The notes below the pieces were generated by a model that ran no database searches, had not been told where the DNA came from, and worked only from the letters and a program-made list of their open reading frames with translations. From Pyropia yezoensis (lineage: Eukaryota; Rhodophyta; Bangiophyceae; Bangiales; Bangiaceae), in contig CM020618.1 of NCBI GenBank assembly GCA_009829735.1, positions 16,415,346-16,479,345 of the forward strand: a stretch of DNA of 64,000 nt, written 5' to 3'. This document shows, one piece after another, positions 42,253 to 51,149 of the stretch. The position numbers and the translations under genes are program-made. The number at the start of each line of letters is the position of its first letter. Within the stretch, counting starts at the first letter, position 1.

Positions 42253-45200
42253 TCATGGTTGGCTTGCCGCTCTGCTCTGACTTGGAGCAGGGACTTCATC
42301 CCCCGACGTACGAGTGCTACGTCGGCGTATAGATATGCCCACAGTCTGGCAGTATCTACGGACCTTCTCTACTGGTAGGTCCTCTACAAACTCCCATGTG
42401 TCGGAAGTTGGTCCATACCCGAACCACCTGACTCGGAGCATGAGTCGCCCCGACTCATCATATCCGTGCCCGACAAACTTGTCGAACACCGCCTCCAATG
42501 GCTTATTGGAAGAGGTCGGCAAGGATGGGACTTTCCATGCTTGCAAAGCCCTTTCCCAAGCGGGATCTCCCTCTGGGGGTTCGGGTGCGCGAGTCGCGTG
42601 ATTCCCATTTATTGTCCGGATACCATCATCACTCTCGATGGTTAACCGACGTCCATCCGTTTTAAGGATGTGATATGGTCCCAGAGTCTTGAAGACCAAT
42701 TTCCCTCCCTTATTGTCGTGGGAGTTAACATAAATCCAATCTCCAACTCGGAGCGGATCGCGACGATGTCTGACTCGGACATCGAAGTACCTCTTGTAAC
42801 GGGCTTGGGCCTTCTCCATAGTAGCCCGGACAAGGGGTATCATCTCCTCCAGTCTCTGGAGTAGGGAGGCTTTCGCCTGACTCGGTGTTTGAGTCGAAGT
42901 CTCACCCTCAGTTTGGGTGAGACGCTCCACAGCTACTGACGGAAGTCGTCGGGGGCAGACGAAGGCAAACGGTGCCTCTCCCGTACTACTGTGTACCTGG
43001 GAGTTGTATGCTGTCACGAGTAGTGACGCATAACGAGCCCATGTGACTACATGGTCATGGACATAGTGACGCAACTGGCGCACTAGAGTCCTGTTGAATC
43101 GTTCCACCTGCCCATTAGTCTGGGGATGGTAAGGGGTGGCGAAGTTCGTCTGCACCCCCAACATCTTCATGACTCCCTGATACAGGACGGACGCAAACTG
43201 TGGTCCGTTATCCGAAAGGATAGAGTCGGGGATGCCATAACTGGCAACCCAGACGTCGAGTAACTCACTCAGAACGTCCACGGCTGTGATATCCTTGAGT
43301 GGGGATACCCGTGTGAGCTTAGTGAAGCGATCACACATCACCAGAAGGTACTCATATCCTTCAGGTGTTCGTGGTAGTGGACCGAGTAAGTCCACTGCTA
43401 TCGCTGCAAACGGCTCTGTTGCAGGAAAGAGTCTCATGGAAGAAGTCTGCCGGGACTCCATGAGTCTATTCTTTGCGCAAGTCGCGCATGCGGCTACATA
43501 TCCGTACACATCAGCCACGAGTGATGGCCAATAGTACTTCTTACGTAGGGTCTGATACATCCTCGTAGACCCTGGGTGTCCACCCAACGGTGAGGAGTGC
43601 TCCCGTTGGAGGATACTCTTGCGTAACTCCTTGGGGACGACGACTTGCTTGTCCCCCTGGGTATATCCCTTACGGCAGAGTATGCCGTTGTCATTCAGGA
43701 AGAACCGAGTCGGTTGAGCCTGGTCGAGCTCCTTCCTGAGTCGTCGACAAAGTTTGTCGCTCTCCTGTGCCTGGACAAACTCATCCAAAGACACGGGTAA
43801 TAATTTGGCCATGCCAGGCATCCTCGGGTCGAGGACAGTTCCGGAGCGAGTGGTCACTGCCACATGAGGGAGTTCCTCAGGGATAGGGGAAGTGTCTTTC
43901 CCATCCGTCGGTATGCGAGACAACGCGTCCGCAACCGCATGCTTCGGGCCTGGCCGATATTCAACATCATAATCGAACTCAGCGAGGCAGAGTCGCCATC
44001 GATTGAGTCGGTTATTCGTACAGGCTGTAGTGGTGAGTATCCACTTCAAAGCCTTGTGGTCACATCGAATGAGGAACTTCCTTCCTTCGATGTATGGCCG
44101 TAGCATGGAGACTGCCCATACCACGCCAAGACCCTCTACCTCCGTCACAGAATAGTTCTTCTGGGCGGGTGAGAGTCCCTTACTGAAATAGCCAACGGGT
44201 AAATACTCCCCCGAAGGCTGTTGTTGGAGTAAGCAACAACCGAGTTGGTCGTAACTTGCGTCCACATCAACGATGTAGTGAGCCCCCGGTCTCGGGATCG
44301 CTAACACCGGTGGGTTGCAGAGGAGCTCTCGCAACCTATCAAACGCTTCTTGCTCCGGGGGTTTGGGAGCATCCAAGCGCTTGGGCATCTTGGAACTTAC
44401 CAAGTGGTTCAACGGTGCAGACACTTTGGCATAGTTCGCCACAAAGCGTCTGTATACGTTACACATACCCAGGAAGCTCCTGAGTTGTGTCTGCGTCTGG
44501 GGGAACTTCGCCCGACGGATGGCCATGAGGTTCTTCTCATTGACCAGAATGCGACCTGGCCGGACTATATGGCCGAGGTACTCCACCTCATTACTAAAGA
44601 GGTGACACTTCGTAGGTTTGAGTGTTACTCCTGCTTCACCCAACAGGGTAAACACTCTGTCCAAGTGGGACAAGTGTTCTTCGGCAGTCCCGGAGAACAC
44701 AATGATATCGTCCAGATACACCAGGGCGATCTGCCACTTGACTCCGGCAAGTATCAAGTCAATAGCACGCTGGAAAGTCGCAGGTGCATTGCAAAGCCCA
44801 AAAGGGAGCCGTGTACACTGATAAACTCCACAGTGACACGTGAAGGTGGTCAAGTGTCTGTCCTCCTTGCGGATGGGTATCTGCCAGTACCCCGCGTTGC
44901 AGTCCAACGTGGAAAAGTACTGTGCCTCACCGAGTGAGTCAAGGCAATCGTCCATACGGGGTAAGGGGTAACTATCCCTTACCGTCCGCTCGTTTAGCTT
45001 ACGATAATCGATGCAGAACCGCATCGTGCCGTCTGACTTGGGCACCAAGACTATGGGACTGGCCCACTCACTTGAGCAAGGCTCAATGACACCCATGTCT
45101 TGCATCCGTTGGACCTGCTCTCGGGTGAGTTCCCGTGAGTCTGGTCCCATACGGTAGGGACTCAGGCGAACTGGCCTAGCCCCTGGCTTCAACACGATTC

Positions 45201-46242
45201 TGTGTTCGGTGGCCTTGATGAGCCCAAGGTCACCATTCCACAACTTGTGATGCTTCTGGATTAACTCATCCAGTCGTCCATGTAAACACTCCGGGATGTT
45301 CTCCCGATGTACCGTCGGCGACTTAGCCGTCGATGAACTCGATTGGTCGGCAGAGCCTGCCATTCCAATATCCTCCCATTGCTGTTGAGTCACAGCAACG
45401 ACATTCCCCTCAAAGGTAGAGATCGACGCAATCTTCATGCCTCCGGGGAGTCGTCGAGGTTCCTCCGACGTGTTGAGGACCTCCACCCACCAGGTTTGGT
45501 CATCCCCACAAGTCATGGGGCCCCAAGCAACTTGCACTTGGTGAGTATAATAGACTCGGTCCACGGGGGAAACAAGTCCATTCCCTCGAAACCGTGTGCG
45601 TACTCGCACAAAGGTCCTTGATCGGGGCGGGACTACCGTACCCTTACATACTCGTACATGGGTCGTAGAGCCTCCACCCTTGGGAGAGTTTTCCCTAGGT
45701 TGATGAGTCGTAGGGGAAACAGTCCTCCCTTTACGCAATATGGGGACAGTCTCTCCATTACGCATTCGGATTATCCCTTCCGGTCCACAGACGGCCGGGA
45801 CATGGAGGTCCAGATAGTCAGTTCCCAGGAGTACGGGGACTGACATATTGGAGACTACTCCAAAGTTCACCTGCGTCTGGTAGAACCCAATGCAAACAGT
45901 CAATGCAATAGACCCAACAATGGGGAGGAGTCCCCCATTGACATCAAACATACGCCACTCGGGTGAGCCGGCGGGGCTCACATCTGTCCCCTCTGGCAAT
46001 AAGTCTTGCCTAATGAGAGAGGCAGCAGAGCCTGTGTCGACTATGACACGAGAGGTAAACTCATATCCATCCTGCAGCCAGAGTCGAGCTGCGACCTGGT
46101 AGTTACTCCCTACCAGCACTGACACAATCCGACTCGGGTCGTGTTTCTGAGGAGGGGCCTTGTCCCTAGGTCTCACCCCTCGAGGTCGAGTCAGGACCTT
46201 CACTCTCCCATGGGTCGGTGAGCGTGAAGCAACCCGCTTCAT
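42253..46242 (-). CDS. Element A Pol polyprotein: protease, RT, RNase H, integrase, chromodomain
   Basis: 1329 aa from the ATG at 46242, uninterrupted. Retropepsin has DTGS at 69-72. The RT has IDYRKLNERT, FSTLDCNAGYWQIPI and LPFGLCNAPATFQ, with the YLDD box at 509-512. RNase H starts near 655 (VDVDASYDQLG), with CDHKALKW (~727) and DALSRIP. The integrase zinc-binding set is H882, H889, C919 and C922, and the catalytic triad D951 (AVDLLGPLP), D1011 (SDNGPQF) and E1047 (NGQVERFN). A chromodomain covers ~1251-1297 (VFDKFVGHGYDESG, LRVRWFGYGPTSDTWEFVED), placing it among chromoviruses of the Ty3 group. The start lies 38 nt after the gag stop in a different frame, so Pol is made by a separate initiation or recoding event. 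Confidence 0.93.
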   Translation of the reverse strand: MKRVASRSPTHGRVKVLTRPRGVRPRDKAPPQKHDPSRIVSVLVGSNYQVAARLWLQDGYEFTSRVIVDTGSAASLIRQDLLPEGTDVSPAGSPEWRMFDVNGGLLPIVGSIALTVCIGFYQTQVNFGVVSNMSVPVLLGTDYLDLHVPAVCGPEGIIRMRNGETVPILRKGRTVSPTTHQPRENSPKGGGSTTHVRVCKGTVVPPRSRTFVRVRTRFRGNGLVSPVDRVYYTHQVQVAWGPMTCGDDQTWWVEVLNTSEEPRRLPGGMKIASISTFEGNVVAVTQQQWEDIGMAGSADQSSSSTAKSPTVHRENIPECLHGRLDELIQKHHKLWNGDLGLIKATEHRIVLKPGARPVRLSPYRMGPDSRELTREQVQRMQDMGVIEPCSSEWASPIVLVPKSDGTMRFCIDYRKLNERTVRDSYPLPRMDDCLDSLGEAQYFSTLDCNAGYWQIPIRKEDRHLTTFTCHCGVYQCTRLPFGLCNAPATFQRAIDLILAGVKWQIALVYLDDIIVFSGTAEEHLSHLDRVFTLLGEAGVTLKPTKCHLFSNEVEYLGHIVRPGRILVNEKNLMAIRRAKFPQTQTQLRSFLGMCNVYRRFVANYAKVSAPLNHLVSSKMPKRLDAPKPPEQEAFDRLRELLCNPPVLAIPRPGAHYIVDVDASYDQLGCCLLQQQPSGEYLPVGYFSKGLSPAQKNYSVTEVEGLGVVWAVSMLRPYIEGRKFLIRCDHKALKWILTTTACTNNRLNRWRLCLAEFDYDVEYRPGPKHAVADALSRIPTDGKDTSPIPEELPHVAVTTRSGTVLDPRMPGMAKLLPVSLDEFVQAQESDKLCRRLRKELDQAQPTRFFLNDNGILCRKGYTQGDKQVVVPKELRKSILQREHSSPLGGHPGSTRMYQTLRKKYYWPSLVADVYGYVAACATCAKNRLMESRQTSSMRLFPATEPFAAIAVDLLGPLPRTPEGYEYLLVMCDRFTKLTRVSPLKDITAVDVLSELLDVWVASYGIPDSILSDNGPQFASVLYQGVMKMLGVQTNFATPYHPQTNGQVERFNRTLVRQLRHYVHDHVVTWARYASLLVTAYNSQVHSSTGEAPFAFVCPRRLPSVAVERLTQTEGETSTQTPSQAKASLLQRLEEMIPLVRATMEKAQARYKRYFDVRVRHRRDPLRVGDWIYVNSHDNKGGKLVFKTLGPYHILKTDGRRLTIESDDGIRTINGNHATRAPEPPEGDPAWERALQAWKVPSLPTSSNKPLEAVFDKFVGHGYDESGRLMLRVRWFGYGPTSDTWEFVEDLPVEKVRRYCQTVGISIRRRSTRTSGDEVPAPSQSRAASQP

Positions 46243-46280
46243 TACCGCTGGAGCCTTTGGGTCAGTCTTAGTCCCAGCGG

Positions 46281-48044
46281 CTAGGCGTTTCCCTCATCCG
46301 ACTCGGATGATGGTGTATCCTTGCCACTTGAGCTGGGGGAAGAGGTTTCCCCCTTCTCAAGCGTGGACTCATCCTCTGACTTAGGTTGAGTCATGGCCGT
46401 CACACGTGTGGTGTGTGGCCGGGTATCCGAATCAGTCCTCGGAATACCGAGCTTCCCAATACGAGCCAACAGGGCTCTCAAACGAACGTCCAGAGTGGGG
46501 CATTGGGCTGCCCAGTGTCCCGACTTGGAACACTGCCAACACGGCCGATCACTCATCGACGCCGATGGCCCCGCTTTTCCCTGTGACTTATCAGGGATGG
46601 CGGCCACCATACCTTCCGTCTCTCGAGTTGAGGACGAAGGTACTGCAGGGTACGTCCGCGTGTAGGAAGGCATCCTTGCAGTTCTGCGGAAGCGACTTGC
46701 TTCCATTCCCTTAACTTCTTTCTCTCGTTCCTTCCGCTGCTCAGACACGAGCCAGCGGTACTCATCACCCTTAGTCTGGGCGATGCGTGCCAACTCCGCC
46801 AGAGTCATGGTCGGAGTATTACGCTCTCGCACAGTCGCTCGAGCTGCTCGGTGGACACCCTCCACAAAGCGTCCCTTAATGACTCCTTGGGGATATAGGA
46901 ATCCACAGAGGACGTTCAGCTGACGGAGTCGTTCAGCGAACTCCCGTTCCTCTTCACCCTTACTCTGGGTGGCGCGGTTGAACTCTTCAACCTGCACAGC
47001 CAAGGAAGCCTCGTCTGCGTGAAGACGAAGGATCCAATTAACCAACTCCAGGTAGGAGGTCACCTCACCCGGATTCCCACCATGCCGACTTGGCATGACG
47101 TTCATCACCTCGGAGCGGAGTGGCTCCTTGGTGAAGTCCTGAAGCATGAAAAACGCTTCAGCTTCAGAGACATCATTGTCATCGCAGGCTTTTGCGAACT
47201 TCCGCAAAAACTGGAAGACCTTCAGGGGTGGAGTCCCGTCCCATTCTGAACGGACCCCGAAGGATTGCGCAACGTGTTTCTTGCGCCGGCCCAGGGTACG
47301 GGCCTGGCTATTTGAGTAGGTCAACGACTTGTTGACCAACCCATATGTCTCACAGTCGAAGACATCCTTGAACAATGGATTATTCACCACGATCTTTCCT
47401 GGGACGACTCTAGTCCCAAGACGGTCCGTGTGAGTCACACGACCATGTCGAGTAAGATCTTCTTCACCCGACTTGCCACTTGCAGAGGACTCAGACTCCG
47501 AGTCCACCTCACGACGGAGAGTACGTCGAATCTCCCGTCGCTTCTGACGCCTCGAGGCCTGCTCAGGCGGAGGGGTGCTCCCCTTCAACGCCTTCCCCAC
47601 CTCCTCTCGCACGACTTGTGCGATGGCAGTCATCACCGAGTTATCCACGATACCGGATGATCCAGGTGGAGCTTGACTCGAGCTCCCACCCGGTCCTTCC
47701 GGCACCAGTCGTGGCGCGGACCCACCAACCCGGGGTACAGAACTCCCTGTCCCGTCACCTCTGCCGGTCGGCGGTCCCATGCCGAAGTGAGTGTCGTCAC
47801 TCCCCGAAGAGGTTGCCGGAGCCTGACGCTGGCTCGGCGCTCCCACCGGAGAAGGGCGAACTCCGCCCGTCTCTTCCTGTGACGGCCTGGGAAGGAACCT
47901 GGCCGATCGCCATCGGGGTCCAACCTCTGGACCCACCACATCCGCACTGCCCGGCCTGGGTGGTACTCCGCCCGTCGGGGGAGGACTACGCTCCCCCTCC
48001 CCAGGTACACTCGGCGCAATGGGGGGGTCTCCCTCACCAGCCAT
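46281..48044 (-). CDS. Element A Gag with CCHC zinc knuckle
   Basis: 587 aa from the ATG at 48044 (MAGEGDPPIAPSVPGEGE). After a Pro/Gly/Ser-rich N-terminus and a basic-acidic segment, the retrotransposon gag core runs ~225-430 (FDCETYGLVNKSLTY, EWDGTPPLKVFQFLRKFAKA, EVTSYLELVNWILRL, FAERLRQLNVLCGFLYPQGV). One zinc knuckle, CWQCSKSGHWAAQC, follows near 515. The tail is Ser/Glu-rich and acidic (TPSSESDEGNA). The gag core is collinear with the element B Gag. Confidence 0.9.
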   Translation of the reverse strand: MAGEGDPPIAPSVPGEGERSPPPTGGVPPRPGSADVVGPEVGPRWRSARFLPRPSQEETGGVRPSPVGAPSQRQAPATSSGSDDTHFGMGPPTGRGDGTGSSVPRVGGSAPRLVPEGPGGSSSQAPPGSSGIVDNSVMTAIAQVVREEVGKALKGSTPPPEQASRRQKRREIRRTLRREVDSESESSASGKSGEEDLTRHGRVTHTDRLGTRVVPGKIVVNNPLFKDVFDCETYGLVNKSLTYSNSQARTLGRRKKHVAQSFGVRSEWDGTPPLKVFQFLRKFAKACDDNDVSEAEAFFMLQDFTKEPLRSEVMNVMPSRHGGNPGEVTSYLELVNWILRLHADEASLAVQVEEFNRATQSKGEEEREFAERLRQLNVLCGFLYPQGVIKGRFVEGVHRAARATVRERNTPTMTLAELARIAQTKGDEYRWLVSEQRKEREKEVKGMEASRFRRTARMPSYTRTYPAVPSSSTRETEGMVAAIPDKSQGKAGPSASMSDRPCWQCSKSGHWAAQCPTLDVRLRALLARIGKLGIPRTDSDTRPHTTRVTAMTQPKSEDESTLEKGETSSPSSSGKDTPSSESDEGNA

Positions 48045-48059
48045 CTCCACAAGAGTCAC

Positions 48060-48361
48060 GTGGAGTCAACCAAAACGACCAAACGGTGTCCAGAGTCGGG
48101 GATCGTCAGCTAGGGAGTTCCTAGAGCACGTTCCACCCCTCCACCTGCCTCAAGGAAGGCGGTGAGGTTTCCCGAAACTCCGGGTCTCCCACCAAGACTC
48201 ACGGTGGCCAACCTCGTCGCCCAGCGAACGCTCGGAACGTAGGCGAGTCGATCGTGTCACCGGAAGTCTCGGTGCCGAAGGGGGAGAGGGGCCAACTTGG
48301 TCCCGTCTCCGGTCAAGGGAGGTACCAAAGTCGATATCCTCTCCCCCGCTGATCCACCAAC
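48060..48361 (-). other. Element A leader between 5' LTR and gag
   Basis: 302 bp of non-coding leader on the element's strand, holding the primer-binding site next to the LTR. No other feature was recognised. Confidence 0.6.
48342..48359 (-). promoter_or_regulatory. Primer-binding site of element A
   Basis: Two bases inside the 5' LTR, the element strand reads TGGTGGATCAGCGGGGGA. The leading TGG complements the CCA end of a tRNA, and the rest fits an acceptor plus T-stem. The tRNA species cannot be named without comparing to the organism's tRNAs. Confidence 0.55.
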
Positions 48362-48900
48362 TGTAGCAGTACTCCCAAGCACCAACCCCGAGTCAGGGAA
48401 GGAAGAGGAGTATTGCCGATATCCCAACTTGGGACACCGGAAGCAAGCACCTCCACACAGCCGAACACGGAACTTGCGTGTGGTGAGCGGGTCCACTCAC
48501 CAAGGCACGAACAAGATGTGTCGGAGCCAGACGGTATTTTCTTGCTTGGCCAGCCAAGGTGGGCCCTCCCCGCCTTGCTGTCCCTCCTTATCAACCCTCC
48601 TCACACGCTCACGCAACCCCTCAAAACACTCAGAAAATGAACCCTCAAACAAACCAATCATATCACTCCACATGCAAAGAACTCAAAGCGTAGAAATCCG
48701 TCTGGCTCCCGTGCAAAAATCCCAAGAAACAAATACCAGCAGCATTACCCTGCTCTAGTATGTCGGAAGTCCTAGTCGAATTTCCGTCCAGAAGTCAGAA
48801 GTTTCACCATCGTGGGTCGGGTGAATTTCGACTTCCGGTCAGGTCCACTTGACCCGAATCTTCAAAGTATTGGTACCGAATTCCGGCCCAATCTCCCACA
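48362..48900 (-). repeat. Element A LTR, right copy (5' LTR of the element)
   Basis: 539 bp, same ends and sequence as 35680-36218. It is followed at once by CGGGC. Confidence 0.93.
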
Positions 48901-48905
48901 CGGGC
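48901..48905 (+). repeat. Target-site duplication of element A, right copy (CGGGC)
   Basis: Matches 35675-35679. Removing element A plus one copy rejoins the DIRS-like ORF1 Gly-rich tail in frame. Confidence 0.85.
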
Positions 48906-48955
48906 CAGGCAGCTGCCGGGGGCAACCCCAGCGGCAACTCCCAGTAATATCTACA

Positions 48956-50340
48956 ATGGGCCGAGCTTTCGGCCAGCCGAAGGGGTCAAACGCCCGCCCC
49001 GCCGGCGATCCGACGTGGGTCTCCAAGGCGGGGGATGGACGGTACGTCCCGCCCCACTCCCCCGTCCGGCGCGCGGTCAAGGCTTGGCGCGCGCTCGGGG
49101 CGTCCCGTTGGGTGTTGCGTAACATCCTCGACGGGGCGCAGATCCCATGGAAGTGCCGCCCGCGGTATCACCGCGCGCGTGCGTTCCCGGTGTCCGAGGA
49201 GGACAAGGAGCTCGAGTTGGCGGAGATGGAGCGGTGCCTCCGCCTCGGCTACTGGACGGAGCTCTTCGGCGAGGACGCGACGAAGCCGATAGTGATCGTA
49301 AACGGCTTTGTCCCGCGGTCAGCGGGCAAGCAGCGCTTTGTGATCGACGCCCGCTACCAGAACGAGGCGATCGAGGACAAGTCGTTCAAGTACGAGAGCC
49401 TTGCGGACCTGGCGCCGCAGCTGCGCCCGGACGACCACCTGCTAGGCTGAGATATCAAGGACGCGTATCACCACGTGCAGCTTAGGGAGTCGGACAAGCC
49501 CTACTTCGTTTTCCGATGCATGGGGAGGACCTTCCAGTGCAACACGATGCCGTTTGGGCCCAAGGTGGCGCCGTTCCTGTGGACAAAGGTATGCCGGCCG
49601 GTGGTCCAAGCGCTGCATCGGGAGGGCTTCCGTGTGGTGGTGTACGTCGACGACTTTGGTGGGGCCCTTCCGTCACGGACCAGCCGGCGGGGGGCGACGA
49701 AGCGAGAAGCGGTGGACGCCGGGCTGCGGGTGAGGCAGCTGTTTGGAGACCTCGGCCTGACCCTGCACCCGACGAAGGATGTGTGGGACGGCACCCAGTG
49801 CCTCCCTCTCCTCGGCTTCCTCGTGGACACGAAGCGGCGGCTCTTCCTACTGCAGCCCGCCCGGACGTCCAAGATCGTTGGCATGGCCGGTCACCTGCTG
49901 GCGTCAGCCAAGACGCACCGGCGTTGGGTCCGCAACTCGGCACTACGCAGCTTTTGTGGGACGGCGGTGTCTACGCACTTGGCGGTGACGGCGGCACGGC
50001 TACATCTCCGCTCGCTGTACACGGCAATGCGGGACCACTGGGACAAGCGCTGCGGCCGTGTGCGCCTCGGGCGGCAGGGGATGCAGGACCTGCAGTGGTG
50101 GCACGCGCTGACCACTCACGCCGAGAATGGACGCGCCCTGTGGCCGCGGGAGGCGGACGTCCGGCTGAAGACCGATGCCAGCGGGACGGGGTTGGGCGCG
50201 ACGTGGGACGGGCTCGTGCCCGCTCGGGGCGTCCACACGCCGTCGTGGAGGAAGGCGCACATCAACCTCCTGGAGCTCGGAGCCGTGCGGCTGGGCATCC
50301 TCTCGTTTGTGGACTTCCTCAGGCAACCAGAGACGATTGT
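48956..50340 (+). pseudogene. DIRS-like reverse transcriptase/RNase H, nonsense-interrupted and 3'-truncated
   Basis: From the ATG at 48956 the frame covers the N-terminal RT region (RFVIDARYQNEAIEDKSFKY). It is interrupted by TGA at 49448-49450, directly before DIKDAYHHVQL. The same frame then continues with FQCNTMPFGPKVAPFLW, the catalytic VVVYVDDFGGALPS, LHPTKDVW, LLGFLVDTKRRLFLL and LRLGR-type connection sequence. It ends in the RNase H start LKTDASGTGLGATW. At 50341 element B's LTR cuts it. These features fit DIRS/PAT-type RT rather than Ty3. The single stop makes this copy non-functional as read, but otherwise the frame is well preserved, so decay is recent. Confidence 0.82.
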
Positions 50341-50808
50341 TGTGGCAAAAACCACTCGCACACACAGTACCCAAGTTGGGGCGGTGTGCGAGGGCTGCCT
50401 CCCGTGTCGGGGGAACCGGAAGAAGTGCAAGTCGCACACACTCTATCCCTGTTGTGGGGCAATCCCCCCACGGACAAACAAGAAGATGGTGTGTGGTCCA
50501 ACAGTTTCTTGGTCGGGACGGGGACGCAGGGCCAAGCCCCGCTGTCCCTCCTCTTATCCCCCCAGGGTCCACTCAGAATCTCGCCACTCAGAATCTCCCA
50601 CCCCAGCACCTGCCCACCGGGCCACACGAAAATTCAAGACGATAAATGCAGAAAACCCTCAAATCCAAGTTGGATTTACTACTAAGCTAACTATCCCGAA
50701 CTTAGGGAATATGGACCCAAATGCAGGGGGAGGAACGGATCAGGCTAGTGGCCTGCCGCCCCTTGCATGGCACGTGTTGCCCCCTACCTGGGGGTCAATA
50801 CTGCCACA
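50341..50808 (-). repeat. Element B LTR, first copy
   Basis: 468 bp, begins TGTGGCAAAAACC and ends CAATACTGCCACA. It contains the hairpin AAATCC-AAGTT-GGATTT at 50661-50677 and CCC-AAGTT-GGG at 50370-50380. Confidence 0.92.
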
Positions 50809-50821
50809 CTCCCCTCTCCTC
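50809..50821 (-). promoter_or_regulatory. Polypurine tract of element B1
   Basis: CTCCCCTCTCCTC on the plus strand is purine-only on the element strand and abuts the 3' LTR, the standard plus-strand priming site. Confidence 0.75.
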
Positions 50822-51149
50822 AGTTCCGACCGACCCGGTCGGCCCTGTGAGGGGGTGCGTAAACGCACGTCTCGGCGTTGGGGGGGACGCGACTTGCTGT
50901 CCCCCCTTGAGTACGTAACGCGGATGTGGAGGCGGTCACGTTGGCCGCCCCTCTCCTCAAGCTTGCCCACTTGGCAGCTTGCTCTCCTCGGTTCACACCT
51001 CACCACCACCACCACTTCTCCTTCACCTTACACGGGGCCACCCCACGCTGGGGAGGCCACCCGTTTACCCACGATCCGAGTCCCCCTCAACTCGAGGCGG
51101 GTCTCGTGCCGCGATAGCCAGGACGTCTCTCCCCAACTTGGGGAGAGCC
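50822..51149 (+). other. Structured leader of the element B1 antisense ORF
   Basis: This non-coding leader has inverted repeats: 50855-50859/50864-50868 (GTGCG), 50881-50888/50899-50906 (GGGGGGAC, 10-nt loop) and 51127-51134/51140-51147 (CTCTCCCC, loop AACTT). The last hairpin ends two bases before the ATG. The equivalent leader of B2 spans 59449-59776 with the start hairpin at 59754-59774. Confidence 0.7.

Larger units (their letters stand above)
35680..48900 (-). mobile_element. Element A: Ty3/chromovirus LTR retrotransposon with antisense accessory ORF
   Basis: The element is bounded by 539-bp LTRs (TGTAG...CCACA) and a 5-bp duplication of CGGGC. On the minus strand the order is LTR, primer-binding site, gag, pol (protease-RT-RNase H-integrase-chromodomain), antisense ORF, polypurine tract, LTR, so the plus strand shows the reverse. 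Its 13.2-kb span includes a 500-N gap and about 2.5 kb that appears twice; the true length is probably near 10.2 kb. The LTRs look identical by eye, implying recent insertion. gag, pol and the antisense ORF are all open. Confidence 0.9.
34613..50340 (+). mobile_element. DIRS-like retrotransposon remnant, split by two LTR elements
   Basis: Two plus-strand pieces, 34613-35679 (ORF1) and 48901-50340 (reverse transcriptase/RNase H), read as one element once the LTR element at 35680-48900 is excluded. The RT is of DIRS/tyrosine-recombinase retroelement type: YVDD catalytic box, HPTKDVW, LGFLVDTKRRLF and a Trp-rich connection before RNase H. No tyrosine recombinase is visible; it would lie beyond the second insertion at 50341, outside the window. 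Terminal repeats were not found. The RT carries an in-frame stop, so this copy is inactive. Confidence 0.75.

Noticed and set aside
42154-42378. Possible additional small gene after the antisense ORF
   Set aside because: A 74-codon frame overlapping the end of pol on the other strand, not found at the same place in element B.
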